From the NCBI RefSeq assembly GCF_000718515.1, contig NZ_JNZS01000010.1, positions 248,001 to 312,000 on the forward strand: DNA of 64,000 nt. Direction: 5' to 3'. Position numbers and translations under genes: made by a program. The notes beneath the pieces were generated by a model. It did not search any database. It worked only from the letters and a program-made list of their open reading frames with translations, and was not told the origin of the DNA. Of the stretch, positions 16,398 to 27,893 are shown one piece after another. How positions within the stretch are numbered: the stretch's first letter is position 1; every line of letters starts with the position of its first letter. Source of the DNA: Micromonospora parva. GTDB lineage: Bacteria; Actinomycetota; Actinomycetes; Mycobacteriales; Micromonosporaceae.

Positions 16398-17654
16398 TCA
16401 GTCGGTGGGGGGCGGGTCGCCCGCGAGGCGTTCCGCGCGGGCGTTCAGGTAGCGCTGCTGTGCCAGGTTCGTCGAGCGCGCCGCCGCCATCCGGTACGCC
16501 TCGCGCGCCGCGACCCGCTCACCCTCCCGCTCCCACAGGTGGGCACGGGCGGCCGGCAGTCGAGGGTCGTCGGCGAGCCGACTGTCGTCGGCCAGGTCGG
16601 CGAGCAGCGCCAACCCGGCCGGAGCGCCCCGGCTCATCGCCACCGCCACCGCGTGGTTGAGCGCCACCACCGGGTTGTCGGACATCCCGAGGAGCACCTC
16701 GTACAGGGCGGTGATCTGCGCCCAGTCGGTGGCCGCCGCGCTGGGCGCCTCGTCGTGCACCGCCGCGATGGCCGCCTGGAGCTGGTACGCCCCGACGACC
16801 CCGCGCGGCAGCGCACCGGTGATCAGCTCGACTCCTTCGGCGATCTGGTCGGCCCGCCACCGCGTGCGGTCCTGCTCGGCCATCGGCACCAGCTCGCCGT
16901 GCGCGCCGATCCGCGCCGGAGCGCGGGCGTCGGTGAGCAGCATCAACGCGAGCAGCCCGGTGACCTCGGGATCGTCGGGCAGCAGCCGGTGCACCAGGCG
17001 GGCCAAGCGGATCGCCTCGGCGGTCAGGTCGGCCCGCAGCAACCCGGGCCCGGCGGTACGGGCGTACCCCTCCGTGAAGATCAGGTAGAGCACGTGCAGC
17101 ACGGCGGTGAGCCGGTCGGCGCGCTCCGGGCCGGTGGGCGGCGTGAACCGCAGTCCACTGTCGCGGATGCGCTGCTTGCCCCGGCTGATCCGCCGGGTCA
17201 TCGTGGCCTCCGGCACCAGGAACGCCCGCGCCACCTCGGCGGTGCTCAACCCGCCCACCGCACGCAGCGTGAGCGCGATCTGTGAGGCCGGCGAGAGCGC
17301 CGGATGGCAGCACAGGAACAGCAGGATGAGCGTGTCGTCGGCGTCCGCCGCCTCATGGTCGGCGGCGGGCGTGTGCCACTGCTCGGGCAGCGTCCACCGC
17401 GCCACGGTGTCCTCCCGCCGCATCCGGGCCTGCTCGCGCCGCAGCAGGTCGGTCAGCCGGCGGGACGCCACGGTGATCAGCCATCCCCGGGGGTTGTCCG
17501 GTACGCCGTCGCGCGGCCACCCGTCGGCCGCGGCGATCAACGCCTCCTGCACCGCGTCCTCGGCGGTGTCGAAGTGTCCGAAGCGGCGGACCAGCGCGCC
17601 GAGGACCTGCGGCGCCAGTTCGCGCAGCAGGTCCTCGGTCCGGGTTTCCGGCAC
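16398..17654 (-). CDS. ECF42-type RNA polymerase sigma factor with C-terminal TPR-like extension
   Basis: A 418-residue sigma factor. Region 2 lies at ~10-75 (FGHFDTAEDAVQEALIAA, NPRGWLITVASRRLTDLLRR), region 4 at ~110-165 (LTLRAVGGLSTAEVARAFLVPEATMTRRISRGKQRI) and a helical extension (DUF6596-like) fills ~180-415. No anti-sigma factor is adjacent. Instead a DGPF/YCII gene lies immediately upstream with a 3 bp gap, the defining context of ECF42. In this group the C-terminal extension is thought to control activity in place of an anti-sigma factor. GTG start 17654. Likely targets are the DGPF genes themselves. Confidence 0.92.
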   Translation of the reverse strand: MPETRTEDLLRELAPQVLGALVRRFGHFDTAEDAVQEALIAAADGWPRDGVPDNPRGWLITVASRRLTDLLRREQARMRREDTVARWTLPEQWHTPAADHEAADADDTLILLFLCCHPALSPASQIALTLRAVGGLSTAEVARAFLVPEATMTRRISRGKQRIRDSGLRFTPPTGPERADRLTAVLHVLYLIFTEGYARTAGPGLLRADLTAEAIRLARLVHRLLPDDPEVTGLLALMLLTDARAPARIGAHGELVPMAEQDRTRWRADQIAEGVELITGALPRGVVGAYQLQAAIAAVHDEAPSAAATDWAQITALYEVLLGMSDNPVVALNHAVAVAMSRGAPAGLALLADLADDSRLADDPRLPAARAHLWEREGERVAAREAYRMAAARSTNLAQQRYLNARAERLAGDPPPTD

Positions 17655-17657
17655 GTG

Positions 17658-18059
17658 TCAGCCGGCCAGGTCCTCGACGCCGTCGAGCACCGGCCGCACG
17701 TCCACGTACCCACCGGGGGCGTCCGGGTCGACGAGGCCGGCGGCGATCTCGGTGGCCCGATCGAAGCTGGCGCACTCCACGATGGTGTAACCGGCGAGGA
17801 CCTCCTGCGTCTCCGGGTACGGGCCGTCGGTGACCACCGGCGCTCCCTCGCGTACCTGCACCCGGCGGGCGTGTACCGGCTCGCTCAGGCCCCGGGCGTC
17901 GACCAGTTCCCCGGACTCGGCCAGCGCCTGGTGGAAGGTCTCCATGTGGTGGTGCATCGCCGCGATCTGCTCGGCCGACATCGCCGGCCGGTCGGAAGCC
18001 CGACCGGACAGCACGTCATAGTCCTGCTGCGACCCGTAGAGCAGAATCATGTACTTCAC
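17658..18059 (-). CDS. YCII/DGPF-domain protein
   Basis: A 133-residue protein of the YCII-related family with the eponymous DGPYPE motif, a beta-alpha-beta core beginning KYMILLYG, and the terminal segment VDVRPVLDG. The conserved His/Asp residues of YciI-like putative enzymes are present, but no reaction is established for the DGPF group. AGGAGG lies 6 nt before GTG 18059, which decides this start over a longer frame. It is the first gene of a two-gene operon with the ECF42 sigma factor and a probable target of it. Confidence 0.88.
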   Translation of the reverse strand: MKYMILLYGSQQDYDVLSGRASDRPAMSAEQIAAMHHHMETFHQALAESGELVDARGLSEPVHARRVQVREGAPVVTDGPYPETQEVLAGYTIVECASFDRATEIAAGLVDPDAPGGYVDVRPVLDGVEDLAG

Positions 18060-18151
18060 AGTGGCCCTCCTGTCTCCGGTGCCGCCCCGGCACCGTCCAC
18101 CGGAAACGTCGAACCCAACCCCCGCTCCCGGACACTCCCACCCCACCCGAT

Positions 18152-18216
18152 CTGGTGATCAAGAAGTTTGCGTCACGACACGCCGGGCGGGCTGACGCCA
18201 ACCTCTTGATCACCAG
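18152..18216. repeat. Palindromic intergenic element, copy 1
   Basis: Arms 18152-18175 and 18193-18216 match in 22 of 24 positions as an inverted repeat (core TGATCAAGA), around a 17 nt loop beginning CGACACGCCG. The same loop decamer and a related arm occur in copy 2 at 49.5 kb, so this is a dispersed family and not a chance hairpin. It sits upstream of the DGPF-ECF42 operon. Confidence 0.7.
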
Positions 18217-18242
18217 TGAGCGAGGGGATGGTGGGTGGGGAT

Positions 18243-18248
18243 TAGGTT
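18243..18248 (+). promoter_or_regulatory. -10 hexamer TAGGTT of a small membrane-protein gene
   Basis: TAGGTT precedes GTG 18255 by 6 nt with no Shine-Dalgarno sequence; it supports expression of the 67-residue frame. Confidence 0.5.
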
Positions 18249-18254
18249 GGTGGA

Positions 18255-18458
18255 GTGACGGTGGTGTGGGTGGTGGTGGGGGCGTTTGTGGGGGTGGCGG
18301 GGGCGGCTTGGGCGGCGGTCGTTCGGCGGGGGCGGGTGGACTCCGCGGACGATCCGGCGGCGGGGCGGGAGGCCCGGGGTCGGCAGCACCGGTACGAGGC
18401 CGAACGGCACGGTGACCAGGGTGGCACCTGGCAGCGCGGGCGGGAGTCGAGCGGCTGA
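18255..18458 (+). CDS. Small single-pass membrane protein
   Basis: A 67-residue frame with one transmembrane helix at ~2-22 (VVWVVVGAFVGVAGAAWAAVV) followed by RRGR and a hydrophilic Arg/Asp/Glu/Gly-rich tail (HRYEAERHGDQ). The topology (N-out or short N-terminus, cytosolic basic tail) follows the positive-inside rule. The leaderless -10 at 18243 supports it. No family is recognised and no function can be given. The codon usage is very G-rich, so a minority chance remains that it is not translated. Confidence 0.5.
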   Translation: MTVVWVVVGAFVGVAGAAWAAVVRRGRVDSADDPAAGREARGRQHRYEAERHGDQGGTWQRGRESSG

Positions 18459-18596
18459 CCGGTCCACCTGACCGTCCGCCACGGCGACGCTCGGCGTGAA
18501 CCGTCTGGGCGCGGCTTGCGTGAATCCGGTGGTGGGCGTGACGGCCGTATCGTCGGGGTACATCGCAGCCCGAGCACCGATGTCTGGGGAGGCACA

Positions 18597-19340
18597 GTGG
18601 CGGCACGGTTCGGACGCGACGCGCGGGGCCCGTTGGCGGGCCTGCTGATCGCCGCACTGGTCTCACTCGCCTGCGCCGGCGGTGGGCTGGTCGAGCCGGA
18701 GGCCGAGCGCCCCGGGGCGAACCCGCCGGCCGCCTCCCCGGGCCCGAGCACCACCCGGGCCGACAGCACCACCAGCATCGCCGAGTTCGAACAGGACGTC
18801 GCCGACGCGCAGGCGGTCGCCGAGCGGTACTGGGCGGCCCAGTTCAAGGAATCGGGGCAGCAGTTCCGACCGATCCGGCAGATCATTCCGTACCAGCGCG
18901 ACGGCGAGGTGTCCTGCGGTGGGCAGCGGCTGCCCCGCAACAACGCGGTCTACTGCTCGCGGGGCGACTTCATCGCCTACGACGTCGCCTGGTCCGTGGC
19001 GGCGTTCCGCCAGGTCGGCGACGCGTTCGTCTTCTACCTGCTCGGGCACGAGTACGCGCACGCCATCCAGGTGCGGCTCGGCATCAACTACAGCTTCACC
19101 ATCCAGCAGGAACTGCAGGCCGACTGCATGGCCGGGGCGTACCTCGGCGACTCGGTGCGCTCGGGCGCCCTGACCCTCGCCGAGGGCGACCTGGACGAGT
19201 TCCGGGAGGGGGTGGCGGCGGTCGGCGACGACCCGGACCAGCCGTGGTTCGCCGAAGGCGCGCACGGCACCGCCGAGCAACGCACCGACATGTTCTTCCG
19301 CGGCTACGAGGGTTCCCTGAAGGAGTGCGACCTGGGCTGA
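18597..19340 (+). CDS. Neutral zinc metallopeptidase (YpfJ-like), exported
   Basis: A 247-residue protein. Residues ~12-26 are a hydrophobic signal ending SLAC, so C26 may be lipidated, although the lipobox is imperfect. The peptidase domain carries HEYAH at residues 151-155 and the downstream ELQADC (E172, D176) as in the YpfJ neutral zinc metallopeptidase family (PF04228). It is expected to act outside the membrane; its substrates are unknown. A GGGGAGG Shine-Dalgarno at 18586-18592 decides the GTG start over an upstream GTG at 18516. Confidence 0.85.
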   Translation: MAARFGRDARGPLAGLLIAALVSLACAGGGLVEPEAERPGANPPAASPGPSTTRADSTTSIAEFEQDVADAQAVAERYWAAQFKESGQQFRPIRQIIPYQRDGEVSCGGQRLPRNNAVYCSRGDFIAYDVAWSVAAFRQVGDAFVFYLLGHEYAHAIQVRLGINYSFTIQQELQADCMAGAYLGDSVRSGALTLAEGDLDEFREGVAAVGDDPDQPWFAEGAHGTAEQRTDMFFRGYEGSLKECDLG

Positions 19341-19409
19341 GTGGGTTGCCCGGGTCACTCCGACGCCCGTTGCCGCCACCGCAGACGCGCGGTGCTGGCA
19401 GGATCGCCG

Positions 19410-20111
19410 GTGTCGCCCACGACCCTGGAGGCTCCGCTGAGCAGCACCTACCCCGCCGCCGTGCTCTTCGACATGGACGGCACGCTGGTCGACAGCGAGA
19501 AGCTGTGGGACGTCGCGTTGCAGGAACTCGCGAAGGAGTACGGCGGGGAGCTCTCCGTCGACGCCCGCCAGTCGATCGTCGGCACCGCCATGGCCGAGTC
19601 GATGCGCATCCTGCACGACGACCTGGGGCAGCCCGAACGGGATCCGGAGATCAGCGCGGCATGGATCAACGCCCGGATCCTGGAGCTGTTCCGCACCGGC
19701 CTGCCCTGGCAACCCGGCGCGTTCGAGCTGGTGCACGCGGTCCGCGCGGCGGGAATCCCCACCGCGCTGGTCACCTCCAGCCCCCGGGCGCTGGTCGAGA
19801 TCGCCCTGGACACCCTCGGCCGGGACAACTTCGACACGGTGGTCGCCGGCGACGAGGTGGTGGCCGCCAAACCGCACCCCGAGCCCTACCTGACCGCCGC
19901 CCGGCTGCTGGGTGTGCCGATCGGGCGGTGCGTGGCGATCGAGGACTCACCGACCGGGGTGGCCAGCGCGGTCGCCGCCGGCGCGGCGGTGCTGGCCGTA
20001 CCGGCGGAGGTGGCGTTGCCGAGCACTGTCGGCGTACGCCAGGTGGAGAGCCTGACCGGCGTGGACCTGGCGTTTCTCGCGGACCTGCTGGCCGACCGGG
20101 CCGCAGCCTGA
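19410..20111 (+). CDS. HAD-superfamily phosphatase (beta-phosphoglucomutase-like subfamily)
   Basis: A 233-residue HAD hydrolase. Motif I DMDGT holds the nucleophile D21 and acid/base D23; the alpha-helical cap follows; motif II is LVTSSPR, motif III the Lys in AAKPHPEPY, and motif IV EDSPTG. This fits subfamily IA phosphatases acting on sugar phosphates. GTG 19410 is preferred because the upstream in-frame region lacks similarity and a CAGGAT hexamer lies just before it. A terminator follows. Confidence 0.88.
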   Translation: MSPTTLEAPLSSTYPAAVLFDMDGTLVDSEKLWDVALQELAKEYGGELSVDARQSIVGTAMAESMRILHDDLGQPERDPEISAAWINARILELFRTGLPWQPGAFELVHAVRAAGIPTALVTSSPRALVEIALDTLGRDNFDTVVAGDEVVAAKPHPEPYLTAARLLGVPIGRCVAIEDSPTGVASAVAAGAAVLAVPAEVALPSTVGVRQVESLTGVDLAFLADLLADRAAA

Positions 20112-20115
20112 CGCA

Positions 20116-20148
20116 CGAAGGGGCCCCCGCGGTGCGGGAGCCCCTTCG
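20116..20148. terminator. Bidirectional hairpin terminator
   Basis: A 15 bp stem with one mismatch (20116-20130 with 20134-20148, 3 nt loop), 4 bp after the HAD stop and 10 bp before the convergent ABC permease stop. Confidence 0.75.
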
Positions 20149-20157
20149 ATTGCGGCG

Positions 20158-22713
20158 TCAGTCGTGGGCGATGGCGCCCAGCACGTTGATCCGAGCCGCC
20201 CGAACGGCCGGGAGCACCGCGGCCACCACGCCGATGACGGCGGCGAGACCGAGGAACACTCCCATCTGCCCCCAGGGCAGGATCAGGTCGGTGATGCCCT
20301 CGTCCTTGAGCGCCTCGACCACCGCGGCGCCGAGACCGGTGCCCACCACCACGCCGAGCAGCGCGCCGAACACCGAGATCACCACCGCCTCCACGGTGAT
20401 CATCCCCATGGTCTGGGACCGGCGCAGGCCGATCGCCCGCAGCAGACCCAACTCGCGGGTCCGCTCCAGCACCGACAGGGCCAGGGTGTTGATGATGCCC
20501 AGTACGGCGATCACGATGGCCAGCGCGAGCAGGATCTGGATCATCGTGAGCAACCCGTCGAGCGAACTCGTCTGCTGCTTGATGAACGCGTCCCGGTCGG
20601 CCACCGACACCTCGGGGCTGTCCGCGAGCAACGCCTCGACCTGCGGTTGAACGTCGGAGACCCGGGTGCCCGGTGCCAGCTGGATGAAGCCCTGGATGGG
20701 CTGCGGGATGGCGAAGTTCTTCGCCGCAGCCGGAGGCAGCGTCACCGGGTTGGTCAGCTGCGACGACTCGTAGATGCCGCTGACCGTGTAGGTGCGGGCC
20801 TCGCCCCGGGTCAGCTGCACCGTCACCGTCGAGCCGACCGACCAGCCACGGGAGGTGGCCGTGTCCGAGCTGGCCAGCATCTGCGTCGGCCCGATCCGGT
20901 CGATGTCACCGGCGGTCGGCTTCGCCCCGAAGATCTGCCGCAGCGACGCCGGGTCGCTGCTCGCCGCCACCCAGGTGCTCTCGCCGTCGATCTTCGCCAT
21001 GTCGCCGTACTCGCCGTCGACCAGCTGCACACCGGGCAGGGCCTTGGCCTGGTCCAGCACCCCCGGGTCGAACGACGGCGGACGCGGACCGCCCTGCACG
21101 CCGGCGATCACCAGCTCGGCCTTGATGGTGTCCTGGGCGAGCGCGCTGATGCTGCCCTTGGCCGAGTCGAGGATGACAGTGACGCCGGTGACCAGCGCGA
21201 TGCCGACCATCAGCGCGGCGGCGGTGATCGCCGTGCGGCGCGGGTTGCGCCCGGAGTTGAGCCGGCCCAGCTTGCCCGGCACCGACCAGGAGAAGATCGC
21301 GCCCAGCAGGCTCACCACCGGCCGGCTGATCAGCGGGGTCAGCAGCGCCACCCCGATGAAGGCGAACAGCACCCCACCGAGGATGGTGGACAGCGTCTGA
21401 CCGCCGGCGTTGCCGCTGAGCCCGAGGAACAGCAGCACCGCGCCGACGCCGGTGACCAGCGATCCGGCCACGGTGACCTTGGTCAACGGCCGGTCCGGGG
21501 TGGCCACGTCCTGCATGGCCGCGATCGGCGGGATCCGCGACGCCCGCAGCGCCGGCAGCAGCGCCGCCACCACGGTGATCACCAGACCGACGGCGAACGC
21601 ACCGATCACCGCCGCCGCCGGCACGCCGATCCCGGCCAGGGTCAGCCCACCGGCGAACTTGCCGAACAGGAACGCCAGCAGCGCGCCCACCCCGATACCG
21701 GCCGCCAGGCCGAGCACCGACGCGATCAACCCCACCGCGATGGCCTCCAGCACCACCGAACCGATGATCTGCCGCCCGCTGGCCCCGATGGCGCGCATCA
21801 GCGCCAACTCCCGGGTCCGCTGCGCCACGATGATCGAGAACGTGTTGAGGATCAGGAAGGTGCCCACCAGCAGCGCCACCGCCGCGAAACCGAGCAGGAT
21901 CTTGTTGAAGAAGGACAGGCCCTCCTTCAGGCCACCCGCGGCGTCCGCGGCCAACTGCTCGCCGGTCTTCACCTCGAAGTCCGCGCCGAGGGCACCGCTC
22001 ACGTCGTCGCGCAGCGTCTCGTCGGAGACCCCGCCGGCAGCGCGTACGGTGATGTTGCTGAACACATCGGGCTCGCCGAGCATCAGCCGCTGCGCCACCG
22101 GAGTGGTGAAGAAGACCTCGTTGGCACCACCGATCGAGTCCCGGTCACCGCTGTAACCGACGACACCGACCAGGGTGAAGTCCCGCTTCTTCGACTCGAA
22201 CGCGGTGAGCACGCCGACCTTCTGGCCGACCTGCACCTTCGCGGCCGTGGCCAACGCCTTGTTGATGACGATCTCGTCCTCGGCCTGCGGCGCGCGCCCC
22301 TCACGCAGCCGCAGCAGCTCGCCCTCGCCGGTCCAGTTCTCGCCCAACTGCGGCGGACCGAACGAGGTCACCACCTTGCCGTTGCTGCCGATGATCCGGG
22401 CGCCGTCGGCGGCGACGACACCGGTAGCCGACGCCACCCCCGGCACCTGCGTGACCCGGTCCACCACGGCGGCGGGCAGCGCGGCGGCCGTCTGCTCACC
22501 CTCCATCTCGTTGACCTGCACCTTCGGCTTCGCCGCGACGTTCACGTCGACGTCCGAGTAGGCGTCGGCGAAGATCGAGTCGAAGGAGCGACCCAGCGTG
22601 TCGGTGAGGACGAACGCGCCGGAGACGAACATCACCCCGAGCACCACCGCCAGGCCGGACAGGATCAGCCGGACCTTGCGGGCCAGCAGACTCTTCAGCG
22701 TCGCGCGGAACAT
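20158..22713 (-). CDS. ABC transporter permease with two FtsX/MacB-type domains
   Basis: An 851-residue integral membrane protein. An N-terminal helix (~18-40) leads to an extracytoplasmic MacB-like domain, then a first FtsX domain with three helices (~265-395, [12 protein letters not shown]), a central helix pair, a second extracytoplasmic domain and a second FtsX domain (~720-845, [14 protein letters not shown]). This duplicated form is typical of actinobacterial exporters that use one permease and one ATPase. It probably extracts lipids, lipoproteins or peptides. Its ATG overlaps the stop of the ATPase by one base (TGATG). Confidence 0.92.
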   Translation of the reverse strand: MFRATLKSLLARKVRLILSGLAVVLGVMFVSGAFVLTDTLGRSFDSIFADAYSDVDVNVAAKPKVQVNEMEGEQTAAALPAAVVDRVTQVPGVASATGVVAADGARIIGSNGKVVTSFGPPQLGENWTGEGELLRLREGRAPQAEDEIVINKALATAAKVQVGQKVGVLTAFESKKRDFTLVGVVGYSGDRDSIGGANEVFFTTPVAQRLMLGEPDVFSNITVRAAGGVSDETLRDDVSGALGADFEVKTGEQLAADAAGGLKEGLSFFNKILLGFAAVALLVGTFLILNTFSIIVAQRTRELALMRAIGASGRQIIGSVVLEAIAVGLIASVLGLAAGIGVGALLAFLFGKFAGGLTLAGIGVPAAAVIGAFAVGLVITVVAALLPALRASRIPPIAAMQDVATPDRPLTKVTVAGSLVTGVGAVLLFLGLSGNAGGQTLSTILGGVLFAFIGVALLTPLISRPVVSLLGAIFSWSVPGKLGRLNSGRNPRRTAITAAALMVGIALVTGVTVILDSAKGSISALAQDTIKAELVIAGVQGGPRPPSFDPGVLDQAKALPGVQLVDGEYGDMAKIDGESTWVAASSDPASLRQIFGAKPTAGDIDRIGPTQMLASSDTATSRGWSVGSTVTVQLTRGEARTYTVSGIYESSQLTNPVTLPPAAAKNFAIPQPIQGFIQLAPGTRVSDVQPQVEALLADSPEVSVADRDAFIKQQTSSLDGLLTMIQILLALAIVIAVLGIINTLALSVLERTRELGLLRAIGLRRSQTMGMITVEAVVISVFGALLGVVVGTGLGAAVVEALKDEGITDLILPWGQMGVFLGLAAVIGVVAAVLPAVRAARINVLGAIAHD

Positions 22714-23480
22714 CAGTTGCCCACCTCGGCCGGAGTGTCCAGCTTCTTCATGGTGTCCAGCACCGTCTCGGCGGTCGGCTCGATCAGCTCCGAGACGATC
22801 TCACCGTCGGCGAGGAAGACCACCCGGTCGGCGTACGCGGCGGCCGTCGGGTCGTGGGTGACCATCACGATGGTCTGGCCGTGCTCGCGCACCGAGTTAC
22901 GCAGGAAGTTGAGCACCTCCGCGCCGGAGCGTGAGTCCAGGTTGCCGGTCGGCTCGTCCGCGAAGATCACCTCGGGGCGGGAGACCAGCGCCCGCGCGCA
23001 CGCCACCCGCTGCTGCTGCCCACCGGAGAGCTGCGCCGGCCGGTGGTCCAGTCGATCCTTCAGTCCCACCGTCTCGATCACCGTGTCGTACCAGGCCGGG
23101 TCCGGCTTGCGCCCGGCGATCGACAGTGGCAGCAGGATGTTCTCCTTGGCGGTCAGCGTCGGCAGCAGGTTGAACTGCTGGAAGATGAAGCCCACCTTGT
23201 CGCGGCGCAGCTTCGTCAGCCCCGCGTCGCCCAGCCCGGTGACAGTCGTCTCACCGATCGACACCGTCCCCCGGGTCACCGAGTCCAGACCGGCCAGGCA
23301 GTGCATCAGCGTCGACTTGCCGGAACCCGACGGGCCCATGATCGCGGTGAAGCGGCCACGTTCGAACTCGGCGCTGACCCCCCGCAGCGCGATGACCTGA
23401 GCCTCGCCGCTGCCGTACACCTTCCACACGTCGTTCGCCCGGGCCGCGGCCTGCGCCTGCTGGCCTACCGTCGCGGTCAC
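22713..23480 (-). CDS. ABC transporter ATP-binding protein (MacB/LolD type)
   Basis: A 255-residue nucleotide-binding domain: Walker [10 protein letters not shown] at 49-57, Q-loop [10 protein letters not shown], signature LSGGQQQR, Walker [14 protein letters not shown] and H-loop VTHD. The LolD-like GNLDS extension after Walker B marks the MacB/LolD/FtsE group. It powers the adjacent permease by mechanotransmission. GTG start with an AGAGG-like Shine-Dalgarno. The adjacent response regulator is encoded downstream on the same strand, but no peptide-sensing histidine kinase is near. Confidence 0.95.
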   Translation of the reverse strand: MTATVGQQAQAAARANDVWKVYGSGEAQVIALRGVSAEFERGRFTAIMGPSGSGKSTLMHCLAGLDSVTRGTVSIGETTVTGLGDAGLTKLRRDKVGFIFQQFNLLPTLTAKENILLPLSIAGRKPDPAWYDTVIETVGLKDRLDHRPAQLSGGQQQRVACARALVSRPEVIFADEPTGNLDSRSGAEVLNFLRNSVREHGQTIVMVTHDPTAAAYADRVVFLADGEIVSELIEPTAETVLDTMKKLDTPAEVGN

Positions 23481-23838
23481 GTCATCTACCTCTTCCGTCT
23501 GTCCGAAAACGCACGCCGCCCCCCGATGGTCCGGCGCGACCGTTCAATCATCGGTGCTTTCCTCGCCCGTCCCGTCCGACCCTGGGGGGACCCGGTGCGG
23601 ATTTCCCGCTGCGGGTGCACCCCCATGTCGGATCAGGGTTGCCCCTGACATGACGACCGGCAGACCGTTTTTCCCCACCCCCCGGCGGGCGGCAGCACCA
23701 ACACTTCCGCCTGACGCCACAGGAGGGTCAACCGAACCGGACCGTCTCCGGTCACGGTAGGTGACGGCGACAACGCCAGCCGTCCCCCCACGGAGGGATC
23801 TTCGAGTACGCCAGGTGAGGTAGCCGGGCCGGTGTGGG
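23481..23838. other. Intergenic region upstream of the ABC exporter
   Basis: About 360 bp between the ABC ATPase start and the response regulator stop, both minus strand. It must carry the ABC promoter; no convincing -10/-35 pair or gene is seen. Short open frames on the plus strand lack coding bias. Confidence 0.5.
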
Positions 23839-24525
23839 CTACGCCCGGGGGCGGACCAGCCCCGACTCGTACGCCAGCACGACCGCCTGCACCCGGTCGC
23901 GCAGCCGCAGCTTGGTCAGCACGTGCCCGACGTGGGTCTTTATGGTGGTCTCGCTCACCGACAGGACCCTCGCGATCTCGGCGTTGGACAACCCCCGGGC
24001 GACCTGCACGAGCACCTCACGCTCCCGGTCGGTGAGCGCGTCGAGCGCCGCCGACGGCGTCACCGCCGGGTCGGGCAGCAGCTCCGCGAAGCGGTCCAGC
24101 AGTCGCCGCAGAATCCGAGGCGCCACCACCGCGTCGCCCCCGGCGACGGTGCGGATCGCCGCGATCAGGTCCTCGGCCGGCACGTCCTTGGCCAGGAACC
24201 CGCTGGCACCGGCCCGCAACGCGCCCACCACGTACTCGTCCAGGTCGAAGGTCGTCAGCACCAGCACCCGTACCGGCAGTCGGGCGTCGACGATCGCCCG
24301 GGTCGCCGCCACCCCGTCCATCCGGGGCATCCGGATGTCCATCAGCACGACGTCCGGCAGCAGCCGGCGGGACAACTCCACCGCCTCCACCCCGTCACCG
24401 GCCTCGGCCACCACGTCCAGGTCGCTCTCGGCGCCCAGCACCATCCGGAACCCGGTCCGCAGCAGCGGCTGGTCGTCGGCGAGCAGGATCCGCACCGGCC
24501 GCGCCGAGGGTGCCCGATCGCTCAT
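23839..24525 (-). CDS. NarL/FixJ-type response regulator (orphan)
   Basis: A 228-residue two-component regulator. The receiver (~11-130) has the acidic pair D17-D18, phosphoacceptor D63 (VVLMDIRMP) and the conserved Lys in GFLAKDVP. The C-terminal LuxR-type HTH (LTDREREVLVQVARGLSNAEIARVL, TIKTHVGHVLTKL) binds DNA as a dimer. ATG 24525 has GGGAG 5 nt upstream. Its usual partner, a histidine kinase, is absent: the next genes are a nuclease and an ABC exporter. It may work with a distant kinase or be the remnant of a lost pair. Confidence 0.9.
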   Translation of the reverse strand: MSDRAPSARPVRILLADDQPLLRTGFRMVLGAESDLDVVAEAGDGVEAVELSRRLLPDVVLMDIRMPRMDGVAATRAIVDARLPVRVLVLTTFDLDEYVVGALRAGASGFLAKDVPAEDLIAAIRTVAGGDAVVAPRILRRLLDRFAELLPDPAVTPSAALDALTDREREVLVQVARGLSNAEIARVLSVSETTIKTHVGHVLTKLRLRDRVQAVVLAYESGLVRPRA

Positions 24526-24702
24526 CTCGTCTCCCGTCCCGCCGGCCTCGTGGCGCGCACCGGTCATCCTCGCCCACGGGAACCGGCGCGTCGCGGATCA
24601 CCGTAGAGGCCGGCCGGTCGCCCTGTCCCGACCGATGCGGCGCCGTTGCGGTCGGTTCACCGGTGACGCCGCGCCGGGGCAGGCGCGTCGGTCAGCGGGC
24701 GC

Positions 24703-25617
24703 TCACTCGTCGGCGCCCGGCGCCACCGGGGTGGACCGGGAGTCGCGCAGCGGGTCGGCGCTCGCGGCGGCGACCGGGAACGGCGGCGGGGTGCCGCCGA
24801 AGCTGGGACACAGCGCCTGGTGGCTGCACCAGTCGCAGAGCCGGCTCGGCCGGGGCCGGAAGTCCTGCCGGGCGGTGGCCTGCTCGATCGCCCGCCACAG
24901 CGCCACCACCGTGCGTTCGAAGCGGACCAGCTCGTCGGCGTCCGGGGTGTAGTCCAACACCTCGGCGTCGCGCAGGTAGAGCAGGCGCAGCACCCGCGGC
25001 ACCACCCCCCGGGTGCGCCACAGCACCAGGGCGTAGAACTTCAGCTGGAACAGCGCCCGCGCCTCGAACGCCTCCCGTGGAGCGCCACCGGTCTTGTAGT
25101 CGACCACCCGCAGCGCGCCGTCCGGGGCGACGTCGAGCCGGTCGAGGTAGCCCCGGATCAGCAGCTCCTCGTCGACCACCGCGGAGATCAGGCTCTCGCG
25201 TTCGGCCGGCTCCAACCGGGTCGGGTCCTCGACCGCGAAGTAACCCTGCAACAGCCCGGCCGCGGAGCGGAGGAACTCCACCGGGCCGGCCGGCTCCGCG
25301 TCGTCGAAGATCCCGGCCAGCTCCGGCTGCTCGGTGACCAGTCGGTCCCACTGGGGGGCCACCAGGTCACCGGCAGCCTCCGGCGTGCGGCCGGTGGCGG
25401 GCAGGTCGAACAGACGCTCCAGCACCGCGTGCACCAGCGTGCCCCGGGCCTGCTCGATGGTGGTGCGCTCGGGCAGCCGGTCGATGCTGCGGAACCGGTA
25501 GAGCAGCGGGCAGGTCTTGAAATCCGCCGCCCGCGACGGCGACAGCGAGGCCCGCACCGTCGGCGGCGCCTGCGCCGCGGGGGAGGGCTGGGGGGTGGTG
25601 ACCGATTCCGCCGTCAT
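24703..25617 (-). CDS. RecB-like PD-(D/E)XK nuclease with Fe-S cluster cysteines
   Basis: A 304-residue nuclease. Core residues follow the PD-(D/E)XK plan: H63 in TLVHAVLERL, D159 in RGYLDRLD and D173-x-K175 in VVDYKTGG. C36 and the C-terminal C261, C264 and C270 (CDWCSHQALC) match the four-Cys 4Fe-4S staple of AddB and Cas4. This family commonly sits beside trmI and the proteasome genes in actinobacteria. It likely acts in DNA end processing. A leaderless -10 (TAACCT, 8 nt) fixes ATG 25617; it shares a 77 bp divergent promoter region with the M50 protease. Confidence 0.9.
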   Translation of the reverse strand: MTAESVTTPQPSPAAQAPPTVRASLSPSRAADFKTCPLLYRFRSIDRLPERTTIEQARGTLVHAVLERLFDLPATGRTPEAAGDLVAPQWDRLVTEQPELAGIFDDAEPAGPVEFLRSAAGLLQGYFAVEDPTRLEPAERESLISAVVDEELLIRGYLDRLDVAPDGALRVVDYKTGGAPREAFEARALFQLKFYALVLWRTRGVVPRVLRLLYLRDAEVLDYTPDADELVRFERTVVALWRAIEQATARQDFRPRPSRLCDWCSHQALCPSFGGTPPPFPVAAASADPLRDSRSTPVAPGADE

Positions 25618-25625
25618 GTCGGCAA

Positions 25626-25631
25626 AGGTTA
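25626..25631 (-). promoter_or_regulatory. -10 hexamer TAACCT of the RecB-like gene
   Basis: On the minus strand TAACCT (25631-25626) is 8 nt from ATG 25617; no Shine-Dalgarno. Confidence 0.55.
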
Positions 25632-25681
25632 GGGCACCGGTGTGACACCGACCGCCGCCCGCCCCGCACAGCGGCGGTCCG

Positions 25682-27847
<2,166 letters not shown>

Positions 27848-27893
27848 CCATCGAGCGGGGTGTCGGCAGCGCCGAGCAGGGGGAGACGCTGGC

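Noticed and set aside
20164..23400. 1078-codon plus-strand open frame
   Set aside because: Exactly antisense to the ABC permease and ATPase genes; His/Arg/Asp-rich nonsense.
23601..23660. Terminator or operator around 23625-23655 upstream of the ABC operon
   Set aside because: A TCAGGG/CCCTGA-type pairing exists but needs a 3 nt bulge and lies between co-directional genes without a U-tract; too weak to call.
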